From Brachycybe producta (taxonomy: Eukaryota; Arthropoda; Diplopoda; Playtdesmida; Andrognathidae), in NCBI GenBank assembly GCA_036925085.1, contig JAUPFP010000030.1:186001-250000 (forward strand): 64,000 bases of DNA. Direction: 5' to 3'. A program made the translations under genes and the position numbers. Position 1 is the first letter of the stretch; every line of letters begins with the position of its first letter. Under the pieces are notes generated by a model. It was not told the DNA's origin. It saw only the letters and a list, made by a program, of their open reading frames with translations, and did not search any database. Below, in pieces: positions 26,801 through 38,800 of this stretch.

Positions 26801-29800
26801 CTATAAAATTATTCCTAACTTCTTCCTTAAGTGATTGAGCTATATACCCTTCTAGTTTCTAAAGAAGTTTTCAGTTTCTGTAAGTTTTACTCTTGAAAGA
26901 CAAGATTTCTTTTGTTGTTTTTAATTAAGCGAGCGCAATTAGCAATATTTAAGTGTTTCCACAAAAATGTTTCATTTTAATTTTCTGATGTTTTCCATTG
27001 TTAAAAAAAAAACATTAGTTGTAAACTATTATTGCGTTTCATTATGAAATTGGCCTTAAAATGAAAAATTCTGGCCGTCAAAGTAGGTGGCTCATTGTGG
27101 AAAATGTCCCTAGGCCACCACTCCACCCCCTGGTTTTGTCTACATTTTTTTTTTGCAAACATGGCTACTTGTTATGTCCGTTTGTGTCTCAACACTTTGA
27201 TTCGTTTTAATTGATGTAAATGTGATTTTTGTTTGTTTGTTTTCAGGGAATCCGAATACACGATATTTATGGCTGGTCTGAGGGTCAATCAAAGAAATGC
27301 CAAATTATTTAATAATGTTGGACATGCTTTAGAGAGTATGCATCGTTATGACGAGGCTCTTCTTTACTTTCAAAAGGCAGCCAGGTAAGACCACCAAAAC
27401 CATTCTTTTTTTTATTATAAACTATTTTTTTTAATCGAAACTTAAAGCAGGAAACTTAAAAATCCATCGAAAACTACTTGAAAAAAATTGCAGAAAACTA
27501 AAAAATAAATATACGAATTTCTAGAAATTGTAGAAATCAGTCTAAAAGTACTGGTAAGAAAAACTGCTTTTTAAAAAACTGTGGAAAAATCTTACAGAAT
27601 AAAATCACAAAAGCCGTGTTAAAAATGTACTCAATTCTGCAGTTTGTGCGTTTTAGGAATTCCGCTTTCTTTTTGTTTGAATTATTTATGCAACCAGAAA
27701 CTGAACATTAATTATTTATGCTGTAAATAATCTAGAACGACGTTTCCCAAATGGGGTTCCGTGAAGAGAAAGTTAAAAAATTAAAAAAAAATATCTTAAA
27801 ATTCTCACTGTTAAGAATGTATAATTATAATAGTTTCTTAAAATAATTTAAATTTTAATTTATTGTCCTGACCTTCTTCAGATATTTAAGTGAGTCTGAT
27901 CAGTGATAACCCTAAACAACGTTATCGGTATCTACTTTTACTGACATTTTTCGGTATTTATAAATACTATTGGGGTTCCGTAATGTTTTAAAAAATTATA
28001 AAAGAGTTGCGCATAGTTAAATAAAATTGGGAAACACTTGCTCTAGAAAGGATGAGTGGGCCACCTCCTAAACAGTTTTTTAAAAGAAAAGAATTTAAAT
28101 TTCCGGATGTGCTTGATTTTTGCCATTTTTTTTTTCTCTGAAGGTCGCCATATACAATTTAAATCTTGTCGAGAAAGCCAAGTGTATTAGATGCTTGCTT
28201 TCTCGAGGATTTATATGTGGAGCAAGCATACTGTAGTTCCAAGATACAAGTTGTTTCCGGACGCTCCTTTTCTGTTTTCTTTAAAGATAAAACTTTTTTC
28301 TTCCATTTTGTATGGACACCCTTAAGTTTATGATTGCGTTATTTAGATTGACATTTGAAATAAGCTTGACCTCTGACATTAATCTTCTAACTTGGGATGA
28401 AAATTTCTCTTGTGAGTTCATTTTGTTTTCATGCAATACCAAAGAGTTACATTGTTATTTATTTCTGCCATTTTCCTGTTTTTAAGGAAGTTTGTTGTTT
28501 TTTTCCCATGACATGTTATGTCTCATGACTAATGTTTTAAAATGGACATTTTTTATATTGAAAAAAAAAACCGTAAAAATGTGGTTTAAGAACAATGGTT
28601 TTTATTGTTTGTTTTTCTCAACATTTGTTAAGAATGGAACAAAAAAAATAACGACTTTTGCAAGAAAAACATGTGATTTTTTATTATATATGTTTTATTT
28701 TGAGCATTTGATATCGATGCGTGAAATTAAGCTATTAGAGAGAGAGAAAAAGTGAAGAAAGTAAACGAAGCGTAATTTAGAACCACGTTTTAAAGATTCT
28801 TAAACAAGGGAAAAACTATTTCCGTAATTGCACAACAAAACAGCTTCCAAAAATGGCTTCTTTTTGTTTTTTCGTTCTTTTGTTTTTCAAAAGAAACAAC
28901 AAATGGCCATTGAATTTGGTTGAAAGTGTGTTGTGAAATTCGAGAGAACAACGCAAAAAAAGCCAATATAATAAACAAGAAAAACACTATTCGAAAGTAA
29001 TTTGTCAAAACTCAAAAAGTAATGAATTACTGTAATTAAATTACTTTTTCAAGGTGTTAGTAATTTCAGCACATTAATTTTGAAATTTTATAAATTGTAT
29101 TTCTAATTACTTTTTCAAATGAAAAATATCCTTTTTTGTTTTTGTACATGTAACTATGAAAAGAGCTTTCAATCTATCAATCCTTGCAGTGTCCAGGCCG
29201 GATACAAAAAGAAGAGAGAAAATCGAAAGGGTTTTAGAAACTAGAAGGGTAGCTACATTCATTTCAGAGGATAATTTCATGTTGGTATCTTTCAAAATAA
29301 GCTTTTTATGTTAGTTTGACAAAATGATCCAACTTCTAGTTTTTAAAACCCATTCAAGTTTCTCTTAATTTTACACCTGAGTCAGAATAATCAAAGCATT
29401 CAAAGTGGGGCCATTTACACTTTAAAATTACCTGAAGTTATGACACAAAGTCACAAAGTAAAAAAAACTGCCAAGAATAAATGAAAAAATATTTTTTGGT
29501 TATATTGTTTGCAACACATCTGACCATTTTTGTTTGTGTTTTGGGAGTGGAATAAAAAAGGACCCCCAGCAGTGTAGTAAATTGCACAGATAAAATGTTT
29601 TGTTTAGCTTTTTTAAAGTTTAAAATAAGATAGGAAGTAAAACAAAAAACACGTTACTTGGGTTTCTTGTTGTCCTTTGTTTTTTCTTGGTGGAATTTTT
29701 ATGTTGAAGGGAATAAAATGTTCTCATAAAAACGCACAGCTCTTTTAGTATTTTGAAACAAATTGTGTGGGACAAGAAGAAAGTTTTTTGTGGGTGGGTC

Positions 29801-32800
29801 TTTTTTTTCTGGTGTTCTTTGTTGCATAAATAATTTGCAACGAGATTCTTAATCAGTTTTTTGATGGTCGTCCATGTTTTCTATTTCAAAACCAAAAGCT
29901 ATTTATTTAAGTCTCAGTACATTAGAAGAGATTGGAAGTTGAAATTCGAAAATTCCTAAGGGTGTGGATCGCACAGACCACACTGTTGGTGGTCGATTTC
30001 GACTGCAAAATGAAGTCGAGTTGTCGCCAAACCCCCGACCACTTCGAATGTTTTCATAACAAATCCACTGCAACCACAGCCTAACCACCAGCAACTTCAT
30101 TTTGTAATCGAAGTCGCCCACCAAAAGTGTGGTCTGGGTGCCAAAACCCGAGATGTTTGCAAGAGAATTATCAGCAAAGTCATTGAACACACTTGATTTT
30201 GGAGGAGTTTCATGTTTTTTGCGACTTTTGCAATCTTTTGCAAATTGATGGTTTTTAGACTAGAAAAGAACACAATCATAATGAATCTTTTTTTTTTTTT
30301 GCTTCAACACCAAATTCAATTTCAAGTGCATTTTTGATGTAAGTTACAACTGAATTCGTTTTCAGTTGAACTTTTCTGCTTTTTAGGAATTGGTTTTTTT
30401 TTTTCGTTGCTACTTTTTTCAATCACTTTATCGGAATTTTCTCAATGGCTTCAAATGGCACCAAATAAAATGTGTTAGGTTTTTGTAAGCCCTGCTTATT
30501 TTTTAGCTTTTTCGTAATGTGTACATTGAAGTTTTTTTTTAAAAAAAAAAAAAGTTTATTAGAAAAAATTGAATTTTTTTTTAAACTATATTATAATAAT
30601 AGGTTTTTCATAATATCATTCAAAATAAACTTTTAGTTTTAAAATGAATATTTTTCACTAAATGTTAAGATGGATTTAAAGTGTAAACGGAAAGGGTCCT
30701 CTGGAACTCTTTTAAGTTATTCTCTCTTTCAGTTACAAAATGAAGAGGTGTGATGCCTTAGAAACTAGAAAGGTAACTCAGTCACTTAAGGGAATATTTT
30801 CAGGTTGATATTTGCGGTTTTAACATTGCAACAATAATGGCAAAATAACAATTGAGTGGGTTTTGTTTCTCAGTTAGACTAATTAGGTTTTTGCTTTCTT
30901 AAAATGTTTTTGGGGGGAGTTTTAGAGATTATTTCTTTAGGGGCGATTGGTGGTATTTATTGATCTATTTATTGAAGATGGTGATGATGATGAAACTGGG
31001 CTGTTTTTCATTTTGAGTGTTATTTGTTCTTCTTTCCTTTGAAGTTTCACTTTCTATTTGGATGATAAATTAGAAAGTTTTCTTTGGTTCTTTTCTCTTG
31101 TGGTATTTTTACTAATTAAGGACTTCAGACACCATTCTATAGATTACGTTATATGGACACACACTTGTATATTTCATGTTTTTTGTGGGGCTTGGTGAAG
31201 CAACTCTTTTATTTTGAACTTTTCTTTCTGTGTGTGTGTGTGTGTGTGATTTAGCCATTTATGCGGAAACACAAACTTCTTTTTCTGCTCTCACTACATT
31301 TAATAACACATTTTTTTCTCTTGCCAAATATTTAGGTCTTTGTTTTGTTTTCTTATGAAAGTCATTACAAGTATTACCTAAGAAACAAAAAAAAAACGAC
31401 AAAACGTTATAAGTTATAACATATGACACGTGTAAAACGTCTTTTAATAACGTTTACGAACAGCTGATTTTCGTACTCTTGATTATTATGTTTTGCAGAA
31501 GATGCAAAATTAAGAGAAACTACGAGGTGTTTTAGAAATTAGAAGGTTAGCTTAATCATTCAATGGAATTTCTTGTTTTGATATCTTTCAAAATAAACTT
31601 TTTAACGAGGAGAAAATTAGACAAATAATCGTCTATTTTAAAGTTGGTTCATTTTAAAACTCGTATAAAAAGCTTATTTCGGAAAATACCGACATGAAAA
31701 CACCCTTAAATGATTGAGCTTTTTTACTATCCCTTCTAATTTTTAATACATTTTGATTTTTTTTTTAAGTTTATTGATCGTCTAATATCATCTGTTGTTC
31801 GTAAAACATCTTCATTTTAAATTGAAAATTGTTTTCGAAACTAGAAGAGTGATAAAATCGCTAAGTGTATCTTTGAGTGTGGTGGTTTGAAAATGACTAT
31901 TATGCCCCGAAAGAAAAGGTAAGTTAACAAGAAAATTCCTTTAAGTGATACAGTTACTCTTCTAGTTTCTAAAAAAAAATATTTTACGCTTTAAAATCGG
32001 CTTGATGAAAACTTAACATTTTAAAGAATGAGATTTATAAGACATTCATTTTACAGAGTCGTTTTACGTGAGTCACCGAGAAAAGATTTTTTATTTGTTT
32101 TTTTTTAGGAGTTTCAGGCATTTTTTTGTCCTTCTAGTCTTATCTTTTTATGTTCAAGATGAAAATCTTTACAACAAATTAAGACCACATAAACAACTTT
32201 TGTGTTTTTTACAATAATACGAGGTGCTGATAAATATAATATTGTAAGAGTGGACACCCGATTTTTTTGTTTACTAATCTCCTCAGGGTGTGTATTTTGG
32301 AGAGGAGAGGAGAGGGGGTGAGGCCCCCTAAATGCAATTGTATTAAATGGCAATTCATTGTACAGTAGCACTTTAATGGCATCGTTACTATATTACTTCC
32401 GGTTGTGAACTTGAGCCATTAAGAAGCAATATTATTAACACAGTAAACAAATTATTGTTGTTTTTAAGACAATGATTTTTGGTGCCAAAAACAAGATAAA
32501 AGGGGCCTTGGGTTGGAAGTGAGGCAGCTAAAAGGGGGTGGGGGGGCAAATGGTTTAATAATAAAAAAAAACCTCAATTAATATGAGTATATTTTTACGA
32601 TTGTGTCTCCCTTTCTTTATAGAATACTAGAAAAGTAGCCGCTGCCGCCGCCACACTCTTAAAGATGGGGTCTCATTTTTCCTCTTGTTGTCGTAAAACT
32701 TTCATTTAAACCGATAAACTGACCATTTCCTTCCCACCCCATCTTGTTATTTAAATGTTATTGCCTGAGGCTGAAGGGAGGTCTTTCTAGTATCTTGCGG

Positions 32801-35800
32801 CCACCTCCTTCTTATTCTTCTACTCAAATACATATAAATTGTCGACTCTTTTTATGTGTGTTTTATTTTCTTAAAAGCAAATGAGCTTAAATTCAAAATA
32901 AGGTCCTGATTAACTGGTATTTGAAGTGACCTCTTGGGAGACATTTCAGGCAGAAAAAGATCTCTCTCTCTCCCTCTCTCTTACTGAAAGCTGAAATTGG
33001 TCTCTCAACCACTGTTTTACTAATGAGAGTCTATCTTATGCAACTGGGGGTAATAGGGGCCTCCAGTGTAATAATTAGGGGGGGGAGGGTTTACTTTTGT
33101 TTCTTGGAGGAATTTCTGTCGCAACAAGAAAATGACCTGTGGTCGTATAGTAACCAAATGATGATCTTATATTTTGCAACTTCTGCTCCTTTTTGTGGCT
33201 ATGAAGACTAGATGGGGGAGGGGGAAAGGGGAGAGAAAGTGGTACGGAACTTTTTATCTATAATTTGTCCCCTTTTTTGAAACGGAAGCTCAAACCATAT
33301 TCTTTGTTACAAATTAATGCTTTTATTGCTATTCGTGCTATGGAATGACCAAAGGTCAATTGCTTTGACCAGGCAAGATCATGCCAACCACAAGCACTGG
33401 GCGCTTCTTCTACAGGGGGATTTTGAATTTTTTAATCAGTGATGATTATGGCTCTAATTTTTATGCAATATCAGGCAAATGTTTCTCAATTTGTGGCCCA
33501 AGCGCCATTTTGAAAATCATCACCATTCATTGAAGAGCAACTGCAATTATGCTTTTTTTTTCTAATTAAAAAGGCTGGTTAAGAGACTAGATGTCTGCTG
33601 GTTACTATCAATTTTCATCTAGAAGTTCTTCCCTCAACCAGTGTTGCAGTGGCGTAGCTATGGTTGCGCCCCCCCCCGCCACTTAAAACTTTGCGCCCCC
33701 TTAGCTTCCTCTCCACATAGTCCCCATACTTGGTGGGGGGTACTATTTTAATGAACGGCGGAACAGGTCTGAACAACAGTAGGAACAGTCAGATGGTTAG
33801 GAAAGGTTAGGAAATTAATCATGTTGCAGGGGATCTGGGGGGCGCAGCCCCCATTTTTTAAAGAATTATTGAAACAAATTTTTGTCCATTACTCCGACGT
33901 TCTTCTCGTTAATCAAATTAGGGAACAGTCGAACAATGGATTAATTTGATTTAATAAGAATAATTCTTTAAAAACTGGAGGCTGCGCCCCCAACCACCCT
34001 GCAACGAGCTGTTCCTACAATTTTTTCGAATATTCCTACCGTTGTTCCTCCGTGCCCATTGATCTCTATGAAGATTTACTGGTGCAACTATGTAGTTTTT
34101 AAAAGTAAATATTAAATGAAAGTCGATTTATTTTTGAAATTAACTGAAAAATTAAGCGAGCGAGATTCGGAATCACTCGCTTAATTTATTCAATGATTTT
34201 TGAAAATACATAACTTTCATTTCGTTTTTTGCGCCCCCAAACCTCCTGGCCCCCCCCCCCCCCCGCAGTTGCGGGTTTTGCGGGTGCCTAGCTATGCCAC
34301 TGCAGTGTTGTTGGTTGATCTAAACGGGATTGTTACTTCATAATTGGGCACGTGGGCCACGTGTTGAGAAACATTTGCTTGATATTGCATAAAAATCCGA
34401 GCTCTAATGATGAGTGATTAATGCAAAAAGTAATCTTAACTTTTTAGAATATGTTTCATTGAGATACGTGAAAAGTTAACATTGTTCAAACAACATTCAA
34501 AAGAAAAAATATCTTTAAAAATAAGTCTCTTTGATGCCAGTTTGAAAATGATCGAATTTTCAACATTTATTTTTACAGTTTTAGTTTCTAACAAACTTTT
34601 ATGAGAATTTTGTTGTTTTTTTTTTTCAAAAAAAATCGTGTGGAGACGATTTCATTTTGCGCCGATTTAGGGTATTATGGTTGCCTTATAGATACGCAAT
34701 CACACAATACTTTTTGTTTAGCTGTGAAAATGTTTTTCTACTTTTTTATTTCTTGTTTTGATTTGCCTTTTATTTTAATAAAATACGGGAAACGAATTGT
34801 TTCTATTAAGGATATTTAGTTGTGGCCTTTAAAAGCTCCTTATTTTGTAAGATGATTTTTCTTTTTTACTAATTTGATTATTGGAACGTCTTTTAAGTGA
34901 ATCTCTTGAATAAAAATGACAATAAATTTTGAAATGGACCCTCGGTTTGTTTTTGTTTTTTTTTTTTTTCTTTCATTGGTCATTTATTTGGTTTTGAGAT
35001 CTTCTCCCTCCATTACTAAGAAGGGATTCATTCTGAAAACTCAACAGGGAATTAATTCCTCTTGTTCAAAGTTGTGTGTGGAGCTTTTATTTGTGAGGTT
35101 CTTTTCAATGAGTTATTGGCTCATATACATAAAAGACTAGAAAGGGCGAAAGAGGGGATTGAAAGAAAAGGGCTCGTAAACAACCGCCATAGTTTACCAT
35201 AAAAACGGTACCATAAAAATACCCTCCCCCTCCCCCCAAAAACATCCCCTTTCACCCACCCTTAAGCCCCTGTTCCTATAACTTGAAAGCTACTGAAATG
35301 TAATGCAAGTTCCATTTGGAATCGTGCATTTTAGGTCAGTATATTAGCTTAGCTGACCACCACCCCCACCTTCACTACTGTAGTCTTGACCACGTGACTG
35401 ACTGGCCAATTTGGACTGGGTCATTTTTCAAATGCTTCTCTTGGAAATGGAAATGTTATTTTGGGGAGTCATTTTCTTAAGTTTTCATTGAGATGATACA
35501 TTTATTTGTTTGGATATTGATTTTGAATAGAATTCTTACACTGATTTAGGAATCAGTTTTTAAAAACTTCTATCATTTTTGAGTTTATTACAAATGCCAA
35601 CATTGACCCCATTTCGCGAATGAATTCAATGCTGGATTTTTCTACTGTGTAATCCCTGTTCAGAGAGTACAAGTTGAAGTTTACATGACAAGTTTCCATC
35701 TTGAATGTGTATTGAACTTCGGTTGGAAACCCCTTGGAACAGGGTTCTTTGTTTATTGAGGCCTCTTGAACAAAAAATAGCATTTTTATTTTTCAAAGTT

Positions 35801-38800
35801 GAGAAGATTACTGAGAAGAGTTTCCTACTTGAAGTTTTGCCTCAAATCGAGATTTGACACCTTTAAAGATGTATTATTGCTCACCGCCTAGTTGTAGTCT
35901 TTTCTGTTTTGTGCAAATTGCACGACGGTTTGGCTAATCTTTCTCAAGTTAGGCCTTTTTTTTTTAGAATTTTCGACTTTCTAGAACCAAATTGCAAATG
36001 AATTATTCGTTGTTACTAATGTGTATGTAATGATTAAGACACAATTTATTCACGGCTGGCAAATTGAATTGAATTTTTATTGAAATATGACTTGCAATTA
36101 AGATATTTAATTAGTGGCAGCAGTTTTTTATGATTCTTTTTTTTTTGCGTCCATGGTTGCATAAATAACTTCACAGTCGTTTAATTAGTAGAAGGTGTCA
36201 TTTGAATTTAAAATACTAGAAATAGTGCGTTCCTCTTTTTGATTTCATTTTTCCCCCTTCCGCCTCCTCCTCCTTTCCGTGTGCGGCTCTTTTTTTCCCC
36301 CCCATTGACACTTTGATGATTGATGTTTGGATGGCGCTCCATACGTCGTCACTTCATTAATTACACTAGGTTTAATTATATATATTATACTGTATTCATT
36401 TGTTGTAACATGGAGGAGGGATTTCTTATATAACTTATTATTACGTAGAAGGATCCCAGTCATTCATTATTCTATTTTGAGACAAGATCCGATTACTGAC
36501 ATTTTTTCATCATCGTCGTCTTTCAGCTTAGAAATTTTACAACTTTTGTGTGTCATTGATTGATATGCAAATTAATTCATTTTTTTTATTTAAGATGTTC
36601 TTCAGCTTTCATTAACATCTAAAGCTTTTGATCTAAAAGTTTTTTTCTTTCCCTTTGACATTTAATTTTATAAAGTTGTCATTTTTTTAAAAAAAAAAAT
36701 TCTTTTTGCTTGTAAATTGTTAATTAGTATTTTACAAGTTTGTATTTATAGCTTTACAAATTTATATTATTGATGTTTACGAATATACAAAATGTAAATA
36801 AGGTGAATAATTTAGGGTTCTATGAATTCAAAGAGGGTTTTCTTTTAAGTGCCGACTTTTTCTGTAAAAATTATGTTTTTCAGAGATATATCTTAATTAT
36901 TTAGAAGCACATAACTCATGTGAAACTTTGATGCAAAACACTATACTGTACACTAATATATTAATAAATATATATATATATATATATTCATATATATGAT
37001 TACGTCATGAAGGTTAGATTTTGAACATATTAAGATAAAATTCTGTAAAATAACGTAAAATTTAATGGTTTCATGTCACACAATCATAGCAGGTCAAAAG
37101 TGATAATGGCTGTCTTCCAAAATGATTTGTATTGGTTTCATAATCATGCCAGACTATCTCTCTCTCTCTCCAACATGTTTTTATAATAGAAAAATGCATG
37201 AAAATGACACCGAATCCACTTAGAACAACACTTCTTTCTTTTCTTCTTTCCATTTTCTCGATAAAATTGCTACCTTATAATCTAAGTGGCCCATATTTTT
37301 TTCGAGATTTGAACACCAATTTGTCAGAATTTTTTTCTTATTCTTTTGGCTTCCTTTCAATCTACACAAGTAATAATAACTCAAATGTATCCAATTATGA
37401 TTGTATGTGTTGTATAAGATACCGGGTGGTGGGTGCAAAGTGCCAAAGATGCCGCCAAATTGTCACCCAAACTCCATTCATTTATTCGACTTCGATATTA
37501 CTTTTAAAAGAAATTTACATAATATAATATTAAGAAATAATTCAAATGTTTGACATTAGAATGTACTTTTTTAATATGGAGGAGTTTTCTTTTTTGGTTT
37601 ATTGATTGATGATTTTTTTAATAAAAAATAAACTTAAGATGGTTTATGATTTTCGAACTCTTGATTATTCTGTTTTTCAGAAAAGCAAAATTAAGTGAAA
37701 CTTTTGAAAACGTTTTAAAATTTTGCCTAGAAAAAATTTATTTTGAAAGATATCATAAAAATACGATATTAGGTGAGCTGCTACCCTTCTAGTTTTTCTT
37801 ATTATTTAGATAAAATTTAGACGTAATCATCAATTTGAAATCTTAACAAAAAAAAACAGAACTCTCAGAATCTCTGCTGGAAGAAAATTCCAGTCTCTAA
37901 AAACGTTTTGAAAAAAAGAACATTAAAAGTATGGCATCCGTTCTAACTAATTATTATTACTATTAATTGACTTTGTCTTCAGCATTTGCGTCATTAGTTT
38001 TTAACCACGTTTTGACCACTTTCAAATAAATACGTTCTATAATTGAAACAATTCGTAAATAAATGCCTCAATTAACATGTCAAATTGAAGAAGAAGAAGA
38101 AAAAAAACGTTTATTGACGTAAATTGTAAAAAAAAATGATCTCCTTCATCGAAAGTCAATTATTGAGAAACCAACAAAAATTAAAACCCGGAACTATTGA
38201 TATTAATACACAGTATAAATAAAAATATACACAAACTGTATGTTGTATAAATCATTTCTTTCCGACTTAAACTAAGTCGACATTTGCAAACGGTTGTTTC
38301 ATTTCAACTTTCAAGAAATGGTTGTTGTAAATATACCAAAAATGGTCTTCGGACGCGTGCTGAAAGATGGCCCGCGGTTTCGTGTTATGTTTTCCGGTAT
38401 AATAGTGAATGTATTGTACGTGGCGTACGGAGCCACATTGAGTTATCCATCTCCGGCAGTACCCAACATCAACGAGAACAAGAACCTATTCACCGTGAGC
38501 AGTAATCAACAGTCTTGGATCGCCAGTTTGCAATTTGTCGGTCAGATCATCGGTAGCATGCTCGTAGGAATGGTTGCGGACGCTCTCGGTCGTAAAGTCA
38601 CCATGATGGCCTCGTCGGCACTTTGCGTCATCGGACTCACTGTTGTGGCATCGGCCACCAACGTCTACATTTTATATCTGGGACTGTTCGTGTCTGGAAT
38701 CTTCAATGCCATCAACTCGACGGCGGCCACCATGTACACTTCCGAAATTGCAGCACCGGACAATCGTGGAATTCTACTCTCGTTAGCGGGAACTGCCAAC

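Larger units (their letters stand above)
20049..27246. other. TMTC3 intron, 7.2 kb
   Basis: Flanked by GTAAGT and TTTTCAG. Contains four main family A copies, the CTCF-like box near 22312, the (CT)n tract, a C17 run and no recognisable gene. Confidence 0.8.
27385..38317. other. First part of the 15.6-kb TMTC3 intron
   Basis: Donor GTAAGA at 27385. Contains the 27738 hAT MITE, the palindrome at 29971, family A copies, and the nested transposons at 33434-34419. No exon seen before the sugar transporter. Confidence 0.75.

Noticed and set aside
29903..30279. Overlapping minus ORFs of 95 and 60 codons
   Set aside because: They coincide with the palindromic element at 29971-30142.
32114..32371. 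85-codon minus ORF
   Set aside because: No homology or splice context; ordinary intron composition.
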